64,000 bases of DNA from Pseudomonadaceae bacterium (GTDB lineage: Bacteria; Pseudomonadota; Gammaproteobacteria; Pseudomonadales; Pseudomonadaceae), in assembly GCA_900766265.1 (NCBI GenBank), contig CAAFUS010000009.1, positions 124,001 to 188,000 of the forward strand, read 5' to 3'. The notes under the pieces were generated by a model. It saw only the letters and a program-made list of their open reading frames with translations. It did not search any database and had not been told where the DNA came from. The first letter of the stretch is position 1. Each line of letters begins with the position of its first letter. Below are positions 48,401 through 56,508 of the stretch, one piece after another. A program made the position numbers and the translations under genes.

Positions 48401-49147
48401 GGCAGTCAGGCGTACGGCCGCGGGCAGGCGGTCGTCCAAGGGATGGACCTCGCCCAGCAGGCGGCCGTTGAGATAACCCTGGCTCTCCACCTCGAGTCGC
48501 ACCCGATCGCGAACCTCGCCGTCGATTTGCATCTTCAGCGCCCAGGGTTGCTGGGCGGGCGATCGCACCGCCACATCGCCCTGCAACTGCAGCGGCCACT
48601 GTCCCGTGGGCTCAAGGCGCCCGGTCGCTTCTAGCGAAAGGTCCTCGCGGCGTACCTGCAGCGCATGGATGTCGAGACCGTCTCCGGTCCAGTCCGCTCG
48701 CAGCTGAAGCGACTGCAGCTGCTCGACGTCGTTCAGACGCAGCGGCCCGATGTCGATGCGTTCGATATGCAGGGCCAGCGGCAGGTCGATATCGGGCAGT
48801 GTCAGGGGCTCGTCCGCCGGCGGCTCGTCGCCGGGCGGAAATTTCAGGTCGACGGCCGAAGCCCGCAGCTCATTCACGCAGAGCGTGCGCTTCAGCAGGC
48901 ATCCGGGGCGCCAGGCCAGCGCCGGTTGGCTGACGTCGACACGGTTGCCGCCCTGTGTCCAGACCAGCCGCTGCGCATGCCACTGGCCGCCCAGGCGCCC
49001 GTCAAAACCTTCCAGCTCCAGACCGGGCACCTGCGACAGCGCCCACCGGCTGCCGGTAACGGTTCCGAGGATCACCCCCACGGCAAGCACTAGCAGCAGA
49101 ACGACCGCCAGCAAGGTCCAGCCAAGGCCTTTGAGGACCCGCCTCAC
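45464..49147 (-). CDS. tamB: Translocation and assembly module protein TamB
   Basis: A 1227-residue inner-membrane-anchored AsmA-like protein. An N-terminal transmembrane segment (LGWTLLAVVLLLVLAVGVIL, about residues 8-27) is followed by a long repetitive beta-rich periplasmic region. The C-terminal DUF490 domain (about 880-1227) ends in YRRDF. It spans the periplasm and works with TamA in outer-membrane protein insertion and phospholipid transport. The start is a GTG that overlaps the tamA stop as GTGA. Length is normal (E. coli 1259). Confidence 0.95.
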   Translation of the reverse strand: MRRVLKGLGWTLLAVVLLLVLAVGVILGTVTGSRWALSQVPGLELEGFDGRLGGQWHAQRLVWTQGGNRVDVSQPALAWRPGCLLKRTLCVNELRASAVDLKFPPGDEPPADEPLTLPDIDLPLALHIERIDIGPLRLNDVEQLQSLQLRADWTGDGLDIHALQVRREDLSLEATGRLEPTGQWPLQLQGDVAVRSPAQQPWALKMQIDGEVRDRVRLEVESQGYLNGRLLGEVHPLDDRLPAAVRLTASGFKASPELPDTLRVDDLELTANGNLQDGYRLLATSRLPGEGGNVRVALEGLVNLAGARLDSLELDAGGNRWVRLNGNLDWEEAITADARLAWREFPWRRLYPEIDEPPVALRELTAEAHYDNGNYLGNFAAALTGPAGDFSLVSPFSGDLGAIHLPQLELKAGQGRAAGSVSVGFAEHIEWEADLSLDQIDPAYWVAELPGRLGGSLASRGTLRDDALQADAALDLNGRLRGQPTRLQLQASGEGETWTLAGLDLRMGDNRVQGDGRLAGEALSGKLALDLPRLAQLWPGLEGRITGRASAGGTLQQPLGQVSLDGQGVRFEGNSLSRLRLMANLAGDERGSLELVASGIEAGETDLGELRVTANGTRAQHQGNLDLTGPTANLSMALDGGLRGEDWRGRLLRARLDASGQDWRLQAPATLERLASGRISLGSHCWASGPATLCAEDQRLMPDPQVRYRLRNFQIASLAEYFPEELAWEGVLSADIALDLLSAGPSGNIRVDAGPGTFRMREEDRWHDFPYSILTVNSDLTPQRVDSRLSFDGGELGELEVRLGLDPRTDAKPLDGEFRLRGLNLAVGRPFIAQVDRLEGQLNGSGVIGGSLLDPHINGQLLLSGGEISGSELPMSFEALQVRLHIEGQQATLDGDWRSGQQGSGRLGGSVSWANQMDVDLRIAGTRLPVVVEPFAELEVEPDLRIRMDERRLAISGQVNVPRGDITVRELPPTTVRVSEDAVIVGEDAEEAELPMELAMDINVEVGQDQLRFSGFGLTAELVGYLHIGDNMDARGELNLRNGRYSAYGQRLIIRRAQLLFTGPVSQPFLNIEAIRRIDADNVIAGLRITGSAEQPRTEVFSEPAMSQEQALSYLVMGRALGADTGDSNLLAQAALGLGLAGSSSLTGGVAQRLGIQDFQLDTEGSGAATSVVASGRLTERLSLRYGVGVFEPANTFALRYELTRRLFLEAASGLASSLDIFYRRDF

Positions 49148-50871
49148 AGTTCGGGGCCCATGGAGAAATGCAGCCTCACCCCGCCCTCGCTATCGAGCGG
49201 ATGCGCCAGGTCGACGCGGATCGGACCCACGGGCGACACCCAGCGCACACCGACGCCCACTGCGCTCTTCAGCGTAGGGAAATCGAGCGAATTGAACGCG
49301 TTGCCCTGGTCGACGAAGGTCGCGATACGCCAGCGCTCGGCCACCGAGTATTGGTATTCAGTGCTGACGGCGAACAGGTAGCGCCCGCCGATGCGGTCGC
49401 CATCGCTGTTGGTCGGCGACAGGGTCTGGTAGTCATAACCGCGCACGCTCTGGTCGCCCCCGGCGAAGTAGCGCAGCGAGGGCGGGACGGCGGTGTATTC
49501 GTCGGTGAGGTTGCCACCGAACTGCACGCGACCGAGGAAACGGTGCCGTCCACCGAGGGTGGTGAGGCCGCGCAACATGGCGTTGCCGTGGATCAGATCC
49601 GCGTCCGACAGCAGCCCTTCCTTGGCCCCTGACAACTCGAACTGCAACCGGTACCCCCGGCTTGGATCGACCCGGTTGTCGCTGCGCAGGTAGCTGTAGG
49701 AAACGCCCGGCATCAACAGGGTGCTCAGCCCCGAATCGTCGCCCAACCGATACTCCTCGCGCTGCCACTTGACCGAGAACACCTGTTGCCAGCCGTTGGG
49801 TCGCTGGCTGTGCCATTCCGGGCCGACCGTCAGCAGACGGCTCAGGGTATCGGTGCCGGAAATCTCTTCGTATTGATAGCCACCGGCCAGACGCAGCTTG
49901 TCGGTCAGCGGCGGATCGCCAGGAATGTCGTACCAGAGGCCGACATTCTGCCTGGGGGCGGAGAGTTCGGTCTCGGCGCCGTAGCTATGGCCCTGCCGGT
50001 TCACCCAGTGGCGTGTCCAGTTCAATCGCACGCGCGGCCCGACGTCGGTGGAATAGCCCAGCCCGACGCCGAGGGTCCGCGGCCGGCGCGTGGTCAGCTG
50101 TACCGCGACCGGAATGCGCTGGGCCTCGCTGTTGGCCGGATTGGCGTCGACGCGCACGCCTTCGAAATAACCACTCGACTGCAGCGCGCGACTCAGCTCC
50201 GCGATCAGCTCCGAGTCGTAGGGGGTGTCGGGCTCGAAGGTCACCATGCGCGCGAGCAGGTCGTCGTCGAACGGTGCGTCGCCTTCGAAACGGACGTTGC
50301 CAAGCCGATAACGCGGTCCGCTGACGAATACCAGCTCCACGTCCGCCACGTTCTCCACCGGATCGACCGCTAGCCGTTGCGCGGCGAAGCGTCCATCGAA
50401 GAAACCGTAGCGGGAGGCCTGGTTGAGGAACTGCTGCTTCACTTCCTCGTAACGCCCGTGGTTGAGAACTTCACCCGCCACCAGCACGCGGCGCGGGACG
50501 GTGAACGGGCGGAATTCGGCGGCTGGGCCTTCGAGCCGAAGCGTGACGTGGCGAAGGCGCACCGGCTCGCCACGCTTGACCGTCAGTATCAATCGGGGGT
50601 TCTCGCCGCCCACCACTTCGCTGGTGATTTCGCTGCGGTAGTAGCCCAGCGCCTGAAGCGCTTTCTCGGCCTGCTGCTGGGCGATGCGGCTGTAGCGCAG
50701 CAGCTCGCGCTCGTCACGCTCGCCCAGGCCGCCGATGTAGTTCTGGATGTTCTCGCGGACCGCACGGCTGCCAGGCTGCACCCGGACTTCGAGTTCAGCG
50801 GCGATGAGGTTGCCGGCAAAAAGAGACAGCGCGCCGAGGGCTGCCAGACGATGTCTGTTCGATGACCACAT
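49144..50871 (-). CDS. tamA: Translocation and assembly module protein TamA
   Basis: An Omp85-family outer-membrane protein of 575 residues: signal peptide (HRLAALGALSLFAGNLIAAE, about residues 7-26), three POTRA domains (about 30-265) and a 16-strand barrel ending in VRLHFSMGPEL. The barrel motif GGDQSVRGYDY (VRGY) is present. The start at MWSSNRHRL gives a normal signal peptide; two ATGs 75 and 84 nt upstream are in frame, and no start has a good ribosome binding site. Coupled to tamB by a GTGA overlap. Confidence 0.93.
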   Translation of the reverse strand: MWSSNRHRLAALGALSLFAGNLIAAELEVRVQPGSRAVRENIQNYIGGLGERDERELLRYSRIAQQQAEKALQALGYYRSEITSEVVGGENPRLILTVKRGEPVRLRHVTLRLEGPAAEFRPFTVPRRVLVAGEVLNHGRYEEVKQQFLNQASRYGFFDGRFAAQRLAVDPVENVADVELVFVSGPRYRLGNVRFEGDAPFDDDLLARMVTFEPDTPYDSELIAELSRALQSSGYFEGVRVDANPANSEAQRIPVAVQLTTRRPRTLGVGLGYSTDVGPRVRLNWTRHWVNRQGHSYGAETELSAPRQNVGLWYDIPGDPPLTDKLRLAGGYQYEEISGTDTLSRLLTVGPEWHSQRPNGWQQVFSVKWQREEYRLGDDSGLSTLLMPGVSYSYLRSDNRVDPSRGYRLQFELSGAKEGLLSDADLIHGNAMLRGLTTLGGRHRFLGRVQFGGNLTDEYTAVPPSLRYFAGGDQSVRGYDYQTLSPTNSDGDRIGGRYLFAVSTEYQYSVAERWRIATFVDQGNAFNSLDFPTLKSAVGVGVRWVSPVGPIRVDLAHPLDSEGGVRLHFSMGPEL

Positions 50872-51011
50872 GGCCGCGGATGCTAGCACGGCGCTTGCCG
50901 CCGGGGCGCGTGGAAGGCTCGAAAGCGGCTGCCGTGTAGAGGACATGACGTACATCTTGAAAGTATCCGGCAGCTTGAGACTGCCGTGCTGGCCGAAAAT
51001 TCTCGGCGCGC

Positions 51012-51650
51012 TCAGCCGCCCGCCGCCTTCCGATGCCGGGGTGCCGGGTGGAAGAACAGCTGCTCGACCACCGGCCCGATGGCCACCTCGCCGATTTCCA
51101 GGTACCCCTGTCGCTCGTAGAAATTTCGGTATCGGCTGTTGCCGGTGTCGATCACCAGGCCTTCGGAATGAGGATCCTCAGCACACCAGTCGTGCAACGC
51201 TTCGAGCAACTGCTCGCCATAGCCATGCCCCTGGTACGTGGGATGCACACCCATCAGCGGCAGGACGTGGAACGCGCCCGGCGGCAGGCAGGACAGCACC
51301 GCGGCGTGGTAGTCAAGGTAGCGACGGGTACAACGGAACCCTGCCGACAGCAGCATGCGCATGCGCCAGGCCCAGCTTTCGGTGACGTCGAGCCTGCGCT
51401 GCGGTGGAGCAATCAGCGCGGCAGCCAGCAGGCGATCCTCCACCAGCAGCCCCAGCGCCGGCTGATCCTGGAAAAAATGCTGGCGCACCAGCTCACGTAC
51501 CGTCGCCCGCACCCGATGGTCATAGCCCGGGCGGTCTGCCTCGAACAGGTAGGAAAAGGTCGGTTCGTGCCGGTAGGCGTGATACAGCAGCGAGCAGGTT
51601 TCCCGGGCATAACCGCTATCGAGCATGCGAATTTCGGCAGGGATCGGCAT
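51012..51650 (-). CDS. GNAT family N-acetyltransferase
   Basis: A 212-residue GNAT protein. The acetyl-CoA binding motif reads LMGVHPTYQGHGYGEQLLEA (about residues 146-165), followed by the usual NSRYRNFYERQGY element. The substrate is unknown. Relatives of this layout (Leu/Arg-rich middle, RMRMLLSAGFRCTRRYLDY) are uncharacterised. The start MPIPAEIRM (51650) lies within a longer frame; no strong ribosome binding site was seen. It lies downstream of nothing cotranscribed: xthA is divergent, and tamA is 140 nt away. Confidence 0.82.
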   Translation of the reverse strand: MPIPAEIRMLDSGYARETCSLLYHAYRHEPTFSYLFEADRPGYDHRVRATVRELVRQHFFQDQPALGLLVEDRLLAAALIAPPQRRLDVTESWAWRMRMLLSAGFRCTRRYLDYHAAVLSCLPPGAFHVLPLMGVHPTYQGHGYGEQLLEALHDWCAEDPHSEGLVIDTGNSRYRNFYERQGYLEIGEVAIGPVVEQLFFHPAPRHRKAAGG

Positions 51651-51807
51651 GGCAGTTCTCGCATGTGGGTTACAAGGACGGTAGCACCGCGACCGGGGCC
51701 TCGCCACGCCTACGGACCGACGTCAGCCGAAGCCCGGGCCGCCCCGCCGGGCTCGCCCACAGCCCCTTGAGCCTCTAGAATCTGCGCTTTTGCGAACCGG
51801 ACAGCCC

Positions 51808-52620
51808 ATGAAACTCGTTTCGTTCAACATCAACGGCCTGCGCGCTCGCCCCCATCAGCTCGCCGCTCTGATCGACAAGCACCAGCCCGACGTCATTGGT
51901 CTCCAGGAGACCAAGGTCTCCGACGAGCAATTCCCTCAGGCGGAGATCGAGGCGCTGGGCTATCACGTCCATTACCACGGCCAGAAGGGCCATTACGGCG
52001 TCGCCCTGCTCTCGCGCCAGGCGCCGCTGGAAATCCACAAGGGCCTGCCCAACGACGGCGAGGAATCGCAGAAACGCTTCATCTGGGGCCGATTCGCTGA
52101 CGCCAACGGCCTGCCCGTCACCGTGATGAACGGCTACTTTCCCCAGGGCGAAAGCCGTAACCATCCCATCAAGTTTCCGGCCAAGACCAAGTTCTACGCA
52201 GACCTGCAGGCCTTCATCGAAGAGCGCTTCACCCCTGACCAGGCCATCGCCGTAATGGGCGATTTCAACATCTCGCCTGAGGATTGCGACATCGGTATCG
52301 GCGAGGCGAACGCCAAGCGCTGGCTGCGCACCGGCAAGTGCAGCTTCCTGCCCGAAGAGCGCGAATGGCTCTGCAAACTCAAGGCCTGGGGCCTGGAAGA
52401 CAGCTTCCGTACGCTTAACGCCGAGGTGAACGACCGCTTCAGCTGGTTCGACTATCGCAGCCGCGGTTTCGAGGATTCGCCCCGGCGCGGCCTGCGGATT
52501 GACCTGATCATGACCTCCAGTGGTCTGCGCCCGCGCCTGAAGGACACCGGCGTCGATTACGAGATCCGCGCCATGGACAAACCCTCCGACCATTGCCCGG
52601 TCTGGGTCGAACTGGCCTGA
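51808..52620 (+). CDS. xthA: Exodeoxyribonuclease III XthA
   Basis: A Mg-dependent AP endonuclease/3' exonuclease of 270 residues in base-excision repair. Catalytic motifs: E34 in GLQETKVSD, GDFNISPEDCDIG in the middle (D and N), and the final SDHCPVW with the catalytic His. The start MKLVSFNINGLRA is typical; the upstream TTG extension is not used. Length matches E. coli ExoIII (268). It is followed by the Pho-box-controlled fusion gene, probably as a separate unit. Confidence 0.97.
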   Translation: MKLVSFNINGLRARPHQLAALIDKHQPDVIGLQETKVSDEQFPQAEIEALGYHVHYHGQKGHYGVALLSRQAPLEIHKGLPNDGEESQKRFIWGRFADANGLPVTVMNGYFPQGESRNHPIKFPAKTKFYADLQAFIEERFTPDQAIAVMGDFNISPEDCDIGIGEANAKRWLRTGKCSFLPEEREWLCKLKAWGLEDSFRTLNAEVNDRFSWFDYRSRGFEDSPRRGLRIDLIMTSSGLRPRLKDTGVDYEIRAMDKPSDHCPVWVELA

Positions 52621-52653
52621 TCGAAATGTGACACCCTTCCGACAGGCCGCACC

Positions 52654-52687
52654 CCGTCATCAATCGGTCATCGTTCTGACTTATTCT
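52654..52687 (+). promoter_or_regulatory. Pho box and -10 element upstream of the PstS-OmpA gene
   Basis: CCGTCAT (52654-52660) and CGGTCAT (52665-52671) are separated by CAAT. The PhoB consensus is two CTGTCAT-like heptamers with a 4-bp A/T-rich spacer; each heptamer here differs at one position. A -10-like TATTCT (52682-52687) follows after 10 nt, the spacing at PhoB-activated promoters where the Pho box replaces the -35. Confidence 0.75.
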
Positions 52688-52716
52688 CCCCGCCTTCTTG
52701 GGAGGAGAGCTTCAGC

Positions 52717-54090
52717 ATGGACATCAACGGGGATAAGAGCTGTCGCGGTTTAGGCAAGGCAGTGCGCTGCCTGTCGCTGACGCTGCTGGGACTGTTGCCG
52801 CTGGCGGGACAGGTGGTGGCGCAGCAGCCCGCCACCCAGCCTGTATTGCGCATTCAAGGGTCGAACACCGTAGGCGCCAAGCTCGCCCCGATGCTCGTGG
52901 CGGAGCTGTTCAGGTCCGAAAGCTTCACCGACATCGCCATCCGCCCCACCGGGGTCGAGAACGAGCAGCAAATCAGCGCCAGGAATGCACAGGGCCAGCC
53001 GGTGATCGCGACCGTCGCCGCACACGGTTCGGGCACCGGTTTCGTAGGGTTGAAGGAAGGCACGGCTGATCTGGCGGCCTCCTCGCGACCGATCAAGGAC
53101 AGCGAACTGGCCTCCCTTGCGTCCCTCGGTGATCTGAAAAGCATGCAGGCCGAGCAGGTCGTGGCCATCGATGGCCTGGCGATCATCGTGCATCCTTCCA
53201 ATCCCATGCGGAGCATTTCCTCGGAACAGCTGGCACGGCTATTCGCCGGCCAGGTGAAGAACTGGGCCGAAATCGGTGGCGCCGATCTCTCCGTGAGGCT
53301 GCATGCGCGCGACGACATGTCGGGCACCTACGACACCTTCAAGGAGCTGGTCCTGGCCAGCCACTCGACATCCCTCCACAGCAGCGCGCTGCGCTATGAA
53401 TCCAACGACGAGCTCTCCGCTGCCGTGGTAGGCGACCCCGGGGCCGTTGGCTTCGTCGGACTGGCATCGGTCGGCCGGGCCAAGGCGCTGGCGATCACCG
53501 ACGGCAATTCGCTGCCGATGCTGCCGGAGACGACGGCGGTCGCCACCGAAGACTATCCGTTGTCGCGCCGCCTGTTCTTCTATGCAAACCCGTCCGCTAC
53601 TTCCGCCTGGGTGCGCCGTTTCATCGACTTCGCCCACAGTGATGCCGGGCAGGCCGTCGTGGTGAAGGCGGGCTACATCGCCCAAAGCATCCAGGCCGTT
53701 AGCCAGACACCTTCCGAGAACATGCCGGTGGCCTATCGGCAACTGGCCCGCGAAGCCAAGCGGCTGACGGTCAATTTCCGTTTCGACGATGGCAGCGCTC
53801 GCCTCGACAACAAGGCTCAGCGGGACATCGAACGGGTGACCACTTACCTTCGTGAGCATGATCTGCTCCGCCAGCGGGTGGTGCTGGTGGGCTTCGGGGA
53901 CAGCAACCTGGATCCGTCGCGCGCCGCGCTGATCTCTCGTCTACGGGCCATGGCGGTTCGCCGTGAGCTGGTCAAGGGCGGCGTTATCTTCAAGGAAATC
54001 AGTGGCTTGGGCGATGAACTTCCAGTAGCGTCGGACAACGATGCTAACGGGCGTATTCGCAACCGGCGCGTCGAGATCTGGGTGTATTGA
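52717..54090 (+). CDS. Phosphate-binding (PstS-like) / OmpA-domain fusion protein
   Basis: A 457-residue exported protein. After a signal peptide (about residues 1-36, cleavage near VVAQ) comes a PstS-like domain (about 42-330). GSNTVG (48-53), ASSRPIKD (121-128) and RDDMSGTYDTF (198-208) fall where phosphate-binding residues lie in PstS. An OmpA-like peptidoglycan-binding domain follows (about 348-457; D395 in GFGDSN, R410, end NRRVEIW). It could hold phosphate near the cell wall or act as a sensor. No pst transport genes are adjacent. A Pho box precedes it, and GGGAGGAGAG is the ribosome binding site. Confidence 0.9.
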   Translation: MDINGDKSCRGLGKAVRCLSLTLLGLLPLAGQVVAQQPATQPVLRIQGSNTVGAKLAPMLVAELFRSESFTDIAIRPTGVENEQQISARNAQGQPVIATVAAHGSGTGFVGLKEGTADLAASSRPIKDSELASLASLGDLKSMQAEQVVAIDGLAIIVHPSNPMRSISSEQLARLFAGQVKNWAEIGGADLSVRLHARDDMSGTYDTFKELVLASHSTSLHSSALRYESNDELSAAVVGDPGAVGFVGLASVGRAKALAITDGNSLPMLPETTAVATEDYPLSRRLFFYANPSATSAWVRRFIDFAHSDAGQAVVVKAGYIAQSIQAVSQTPSENMPVAYRQLAREAKRLTVNFRFDDGSARLDNKAQRDIERVTTYLREHDLLRQRVVLVGFGDSNLDPSRAALISRLRAMAVRRELVKGGVIFKEISGLGDELPVASDNDANGRIRNRRVEIWVY

Positions 54091-54351
54091 TCTTGAGAGG
54101 GCTTGGAGAACCTTGAGAGACCGGAAAAATCACTTACGTATCAATGGCATAGAGCAGTCATCTAGACTTTCTCTAGATTGAAAGCAGATTTTGGTTAAAT
54201 TCAATAGCTTAGCCGTGACTATTGATGTCTTTTTGAGCCTTGTCTCGCGACGTTCAAGACAAGAACGTATCACTGCCACAGCCGTTTCGTACTGTCGTCC
54301 GGGCCATGCCCGGACTACTCTCCCCGCACCTATCGCGGATGGAGCACCTGC
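54091..54351 (+). promoter_or_regulatory. Upstream region of mtlZ with paired palindromes
   Basis: A 261-nt region that is AT-rich from 54130 to 54260. Two TCTAGA palindromes (54161-54166 and 54172-54177) lie 11 bp apart, one helical turn. GTCCGGGC-CAT-GCCCGGAC (54297-54315) is a perfect 8-bp stem 36 nt before the mtlZ ATG, without a T-run. CTTGAGAG occurs twice (54092 and 54112) just after the previous stop. No ORF was recognised. Confidence 0.45.
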
Positions 54352-55320
54352 ATGTACCTGGTTTGTGGCGAAGCCCTGTTTGACATTTTTGCCGGCGAAC
54401 CCTCGCCGGAGCGCTGCAATCGTCTTACCCTCGATGCCGTCGCAGGCGGCTCGCCGTTCAACGTCGCGGTCGGCCTGAGCCGCCTCGGCGTTCCCACCGC
54501 CTTCCTCGCCGGGCTTTCCAACGACCCGCTGGGGCGCCAACTGCGCCAGGTACTGACACGGGAGCGGGTCGACGTCCGTTACCTGGTCGACTTCGACGCG
54601 CCCACCACGCTCGCGATGGTCGCGGTCGGGCCCGACGGTTCGCCGCAGTACAGCTTTCGCGGCGAAGGCTGTGCCGACCGCCTGTTGCAAGAGGAACACC
54701 TGCCCGCGCTGGACGAGCGAATCCAGGCTATTCACATCGGCTCCTACTCGTTGGTCGTGCAACCGGTCGCCGATACGATTTCATCCCTGGTGGCACGTGA
54801 ACGTGGCCAGCGACTGATTGCGCTCGACCCCAACGTCAGGCTGAACGTAGAGCCGAGGCTGTCGATTTGGCGCGAACGCATCGAGCACCTGGCCAGGCAG
54901 GCCCACCTGATCAAGGTCAGCCTCGAGGATCTCCAAGTGCTCTATCCCGAGCGCAGCCCGGAGGACGTCGCCCGCGGCTGGCTCGGCGACCATTGTCAGC
55001 TGGTGGTGCTCACCCGCGGGGCCGAAGGCGCCCAGGCGTTCAGCCGTGGCGTCGGCATGCTGCACTGCCCGGCGCGTCCGGTGCAGCTGCGCGACACCGT
55101 GGGCGCCGGCGATACGTTCCAGGCCGCCATGCTGGCGTTCCTGCACGACCGCCGGCTCGACCAGCCCGAAGCGCTCGCCGGGCTCGATCGCGAGACCCTC
55201 GCGCAGATGCTCGCCGTCGCCATGGAAGCTGCGTCGATCACCTGCTCACGCACCGGCCCCGACCTGCCCTACCGCCGCGAAGTAGGCACCCTGGAGCAGC
55301 CACCTGGAAATCAGGGGTAA
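54352..55320 (+). CDS. mtlZ: Fructokinase (PfkB family) MtlZ
   Basis: A ribokinase-family sugar kinase of 322 residues. The N-terminal GGSPFNVAVGLSRLG (32-46) and the C-terminal catalytic motif DTVGAGDTF (248-256, base D254) are clear. It would phosphorylate the fructose formed from mannitol by MtlD. The ATG at 54352 follows ATGGAG. In P. fluorescens mtlZ is the last gene of the mtl operon; here it lies upstream of mtlR, 43 nt before it, so mtlZ and mtlR may be cotranscribed apart from mtlEFGKDY. Confidence 0.9.
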   Translation: MYLVCGEALFDIFAGEPSPERCNRLTLDAVAGGSPFNVAVGLSRLGVPTAFLAGLSNDPLGRQLRQVLTRERVDVRYLVDFDAPTTLAMVAVGPDGSPQYSFRGEGCADRLLQEEHLPALDERIQAIHIGSYSLVVQPVADTISSLVARERGQRLIALDPNVRLNVEPRLSIWRERIEHLARQAHLIKVSLEDLQVLYPERSPEDVARGWLGDHCQLVVLTRGAEGAQAFSRGVGMLHCPARPVQLRDTVGAGDTFQAAMLAFLHDRRLDQPEALAGLDRETLAQMLAVAMEAASITCSRTGPDLPYRREVGTLEQPPGNQG

Positions 55321-55363
55321 AAGCGCTATACCCTCTGCGGGTTGGGCTCAAGACAGCGGCGCC

Positions 55364-56269
55364 ATGAAAAGCACAAGAACGACCGATCCGTCCTACGAGC
55401 TGATGGACGACCACAACGGCAACTCCCTGATCTACCGGGAGCACGGCTTCCCCTGCCCGCTGGTGCGCTGGCACAACCACAAGGAGTACGAGCTGCACCT
55501 GATCGTGGCCAGCTCAGGCAAGGTGTTCATCGGCGACTACGTCGGCAACTTCGGGCCCGACAGCCTGTTCCTCACCGGCCCACACCTGCCCCACAACTGG
55601 ATCAGCCAGGTCGAGGACGGCGAGGTCGTGCACACGCGCGATATGCTAGTGAACTTCACCGACGAGCTGTTCGAAGCCGGCAACAGCGTCTTCTCCGAGC
55701 TGCGGCAGCTCGCCCCGATGCTTGAACGCGCGCGCTACGGCATCGAGTTCCGCTGCCCGCGCACCATCCGCCGGGCACGCGAGTTGATGCAGCGGGTCGC
55801 CGAAAGCGAGGGCGTCACCCGCCTGGGCTACTTTCTGATCATGCTCGAGCTGCTGGCCCGCTGCGACGATTATCAGCTGCTCTCCGGCGCCACCTCTGCG
55901 CAGCTCGGCGACGAACACCATGCCGACCGCACTAACCTGGCGGTGAACTACATCTTCGAGCACTACATGCGCGAGCTGCCGCTCGAAGAGGTCGCCGCCC
56001 ATCTCGGTATGAAGCCCACCTACTTCTCGCGCTTCTTCAAGCGCGCCACAGGGCGATGCTTCGTCGAGTTCGTCAACAGTCTGCGCATCAGCAAGTCCTG
56101 CGAGCTGCTGGTGGAAAGCGACAAGCCGGTCACCGACGTCTGCTTCGAATCCGGCTTCAACAACCTTTCGAACTTCAATCGCCGCTTTCAGCAGCTCAAG
56201 GGGATGACGCCCTCGCGTTACCGGCGCCTGGCGACGGTGCGTCTGACCGAGCAGAACCTCGCGGTCTGA
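55364..56269 (+). CDS. mtlR: AraC-family activator of the polyol operon, MtlR
   Basis: A 301-residue AraC/XylS regulator. An N-terminal cupin-like sensing domain (about 20-160, HGFPCPLVRWHNHKEYELH) and a C-terminal double helix-turn-helix (about 195-295, LPLEEVAAHLGMKPTYFSRFFKRATG and VTDVCFESGFNNLSNFNRRF). In P. fluorescens MtlR activates the mtl operon with mannitol, sorbitol or arabitol. The gene lies directly upstream of mtlE, with a 239-nt regulatory gap. The ribosome binding site is weak, so expression may be coupled to mtlZ. Confidence 0.92.
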   Translation: MKSTRTTDPSYELMDDHNGNSLIYREHGFPCPLVRWHNHKEYELHLIVASSGKVFIGDYVGNFGPDSLFLTGPHLPHNWISQVEDGEVVHTRDMLVNFTDELFEAGNSVFSELRQLAPMLERARYGIEFRCPRTIRRARELMQRVAESEGVTRLGYFLIMLELLARCDDYQLLSGATSAQLGDEHHADRTNLAVNYIFEHYMRELPLEEVAAHLGMKPTYFSRFFKRATGRCFVEFVNSLRISKSCELLVESDKPVTDVCFESGFNNLSNFNRRFQQLKGMTPSRYRRLATVRLTEQNLAV

Positions 56270-56389
56270 TACGCAAATCCCGCCAAAAAACCGTACTCCC
56301 GCTGCGCCCGCTCAGCAGGCCGGGCTCAGGCACGAGAGCCAAATTGCTGACGAGTGCAAAAAAGTACCAATTGATGTGTATTCACGGCT

Positions 56390-56418
56390 TTGTTGCCGTG
56401 CCTCGGCAGCGTTGTAAT
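56390..56418 (+). promoter_or_regulatory. Candidate sigma-70 promoter of mtlE
   Basis: TTGTTG (56390-56395), a 17-nt spacer and TGTAAT (56413-56418). AT-rich sequence directly upstream (56350-56389) leaves room for an AraC-type activator next to the -35. The leader to the mtlE ATG would be about 85 nt. Confidence 0.4.
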
Positions 56419-56508
56419 GGCCGGCGAGAGGGCCGCGTTCACGGCGCGGTAACCACAACAACAATAAAAACTTCCTACGCCCCCGTCGGCGTGGAAGAGG
56501 AGTCCGAC

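Noticed and set aside
54130..54260. Horizontally acquired fragment because of low GC
   Set aside because: Only about 130 nt is AT-rich, with no coding remnant or integration signal; a promoter region explains it.
56056..56508. Long open frame joined to the N-terminus of MtlE
   Set aside because: It crosses mtlR in another frame and non-coding sequence; the signal peptide and ribosome binding site fix the start at 56509.
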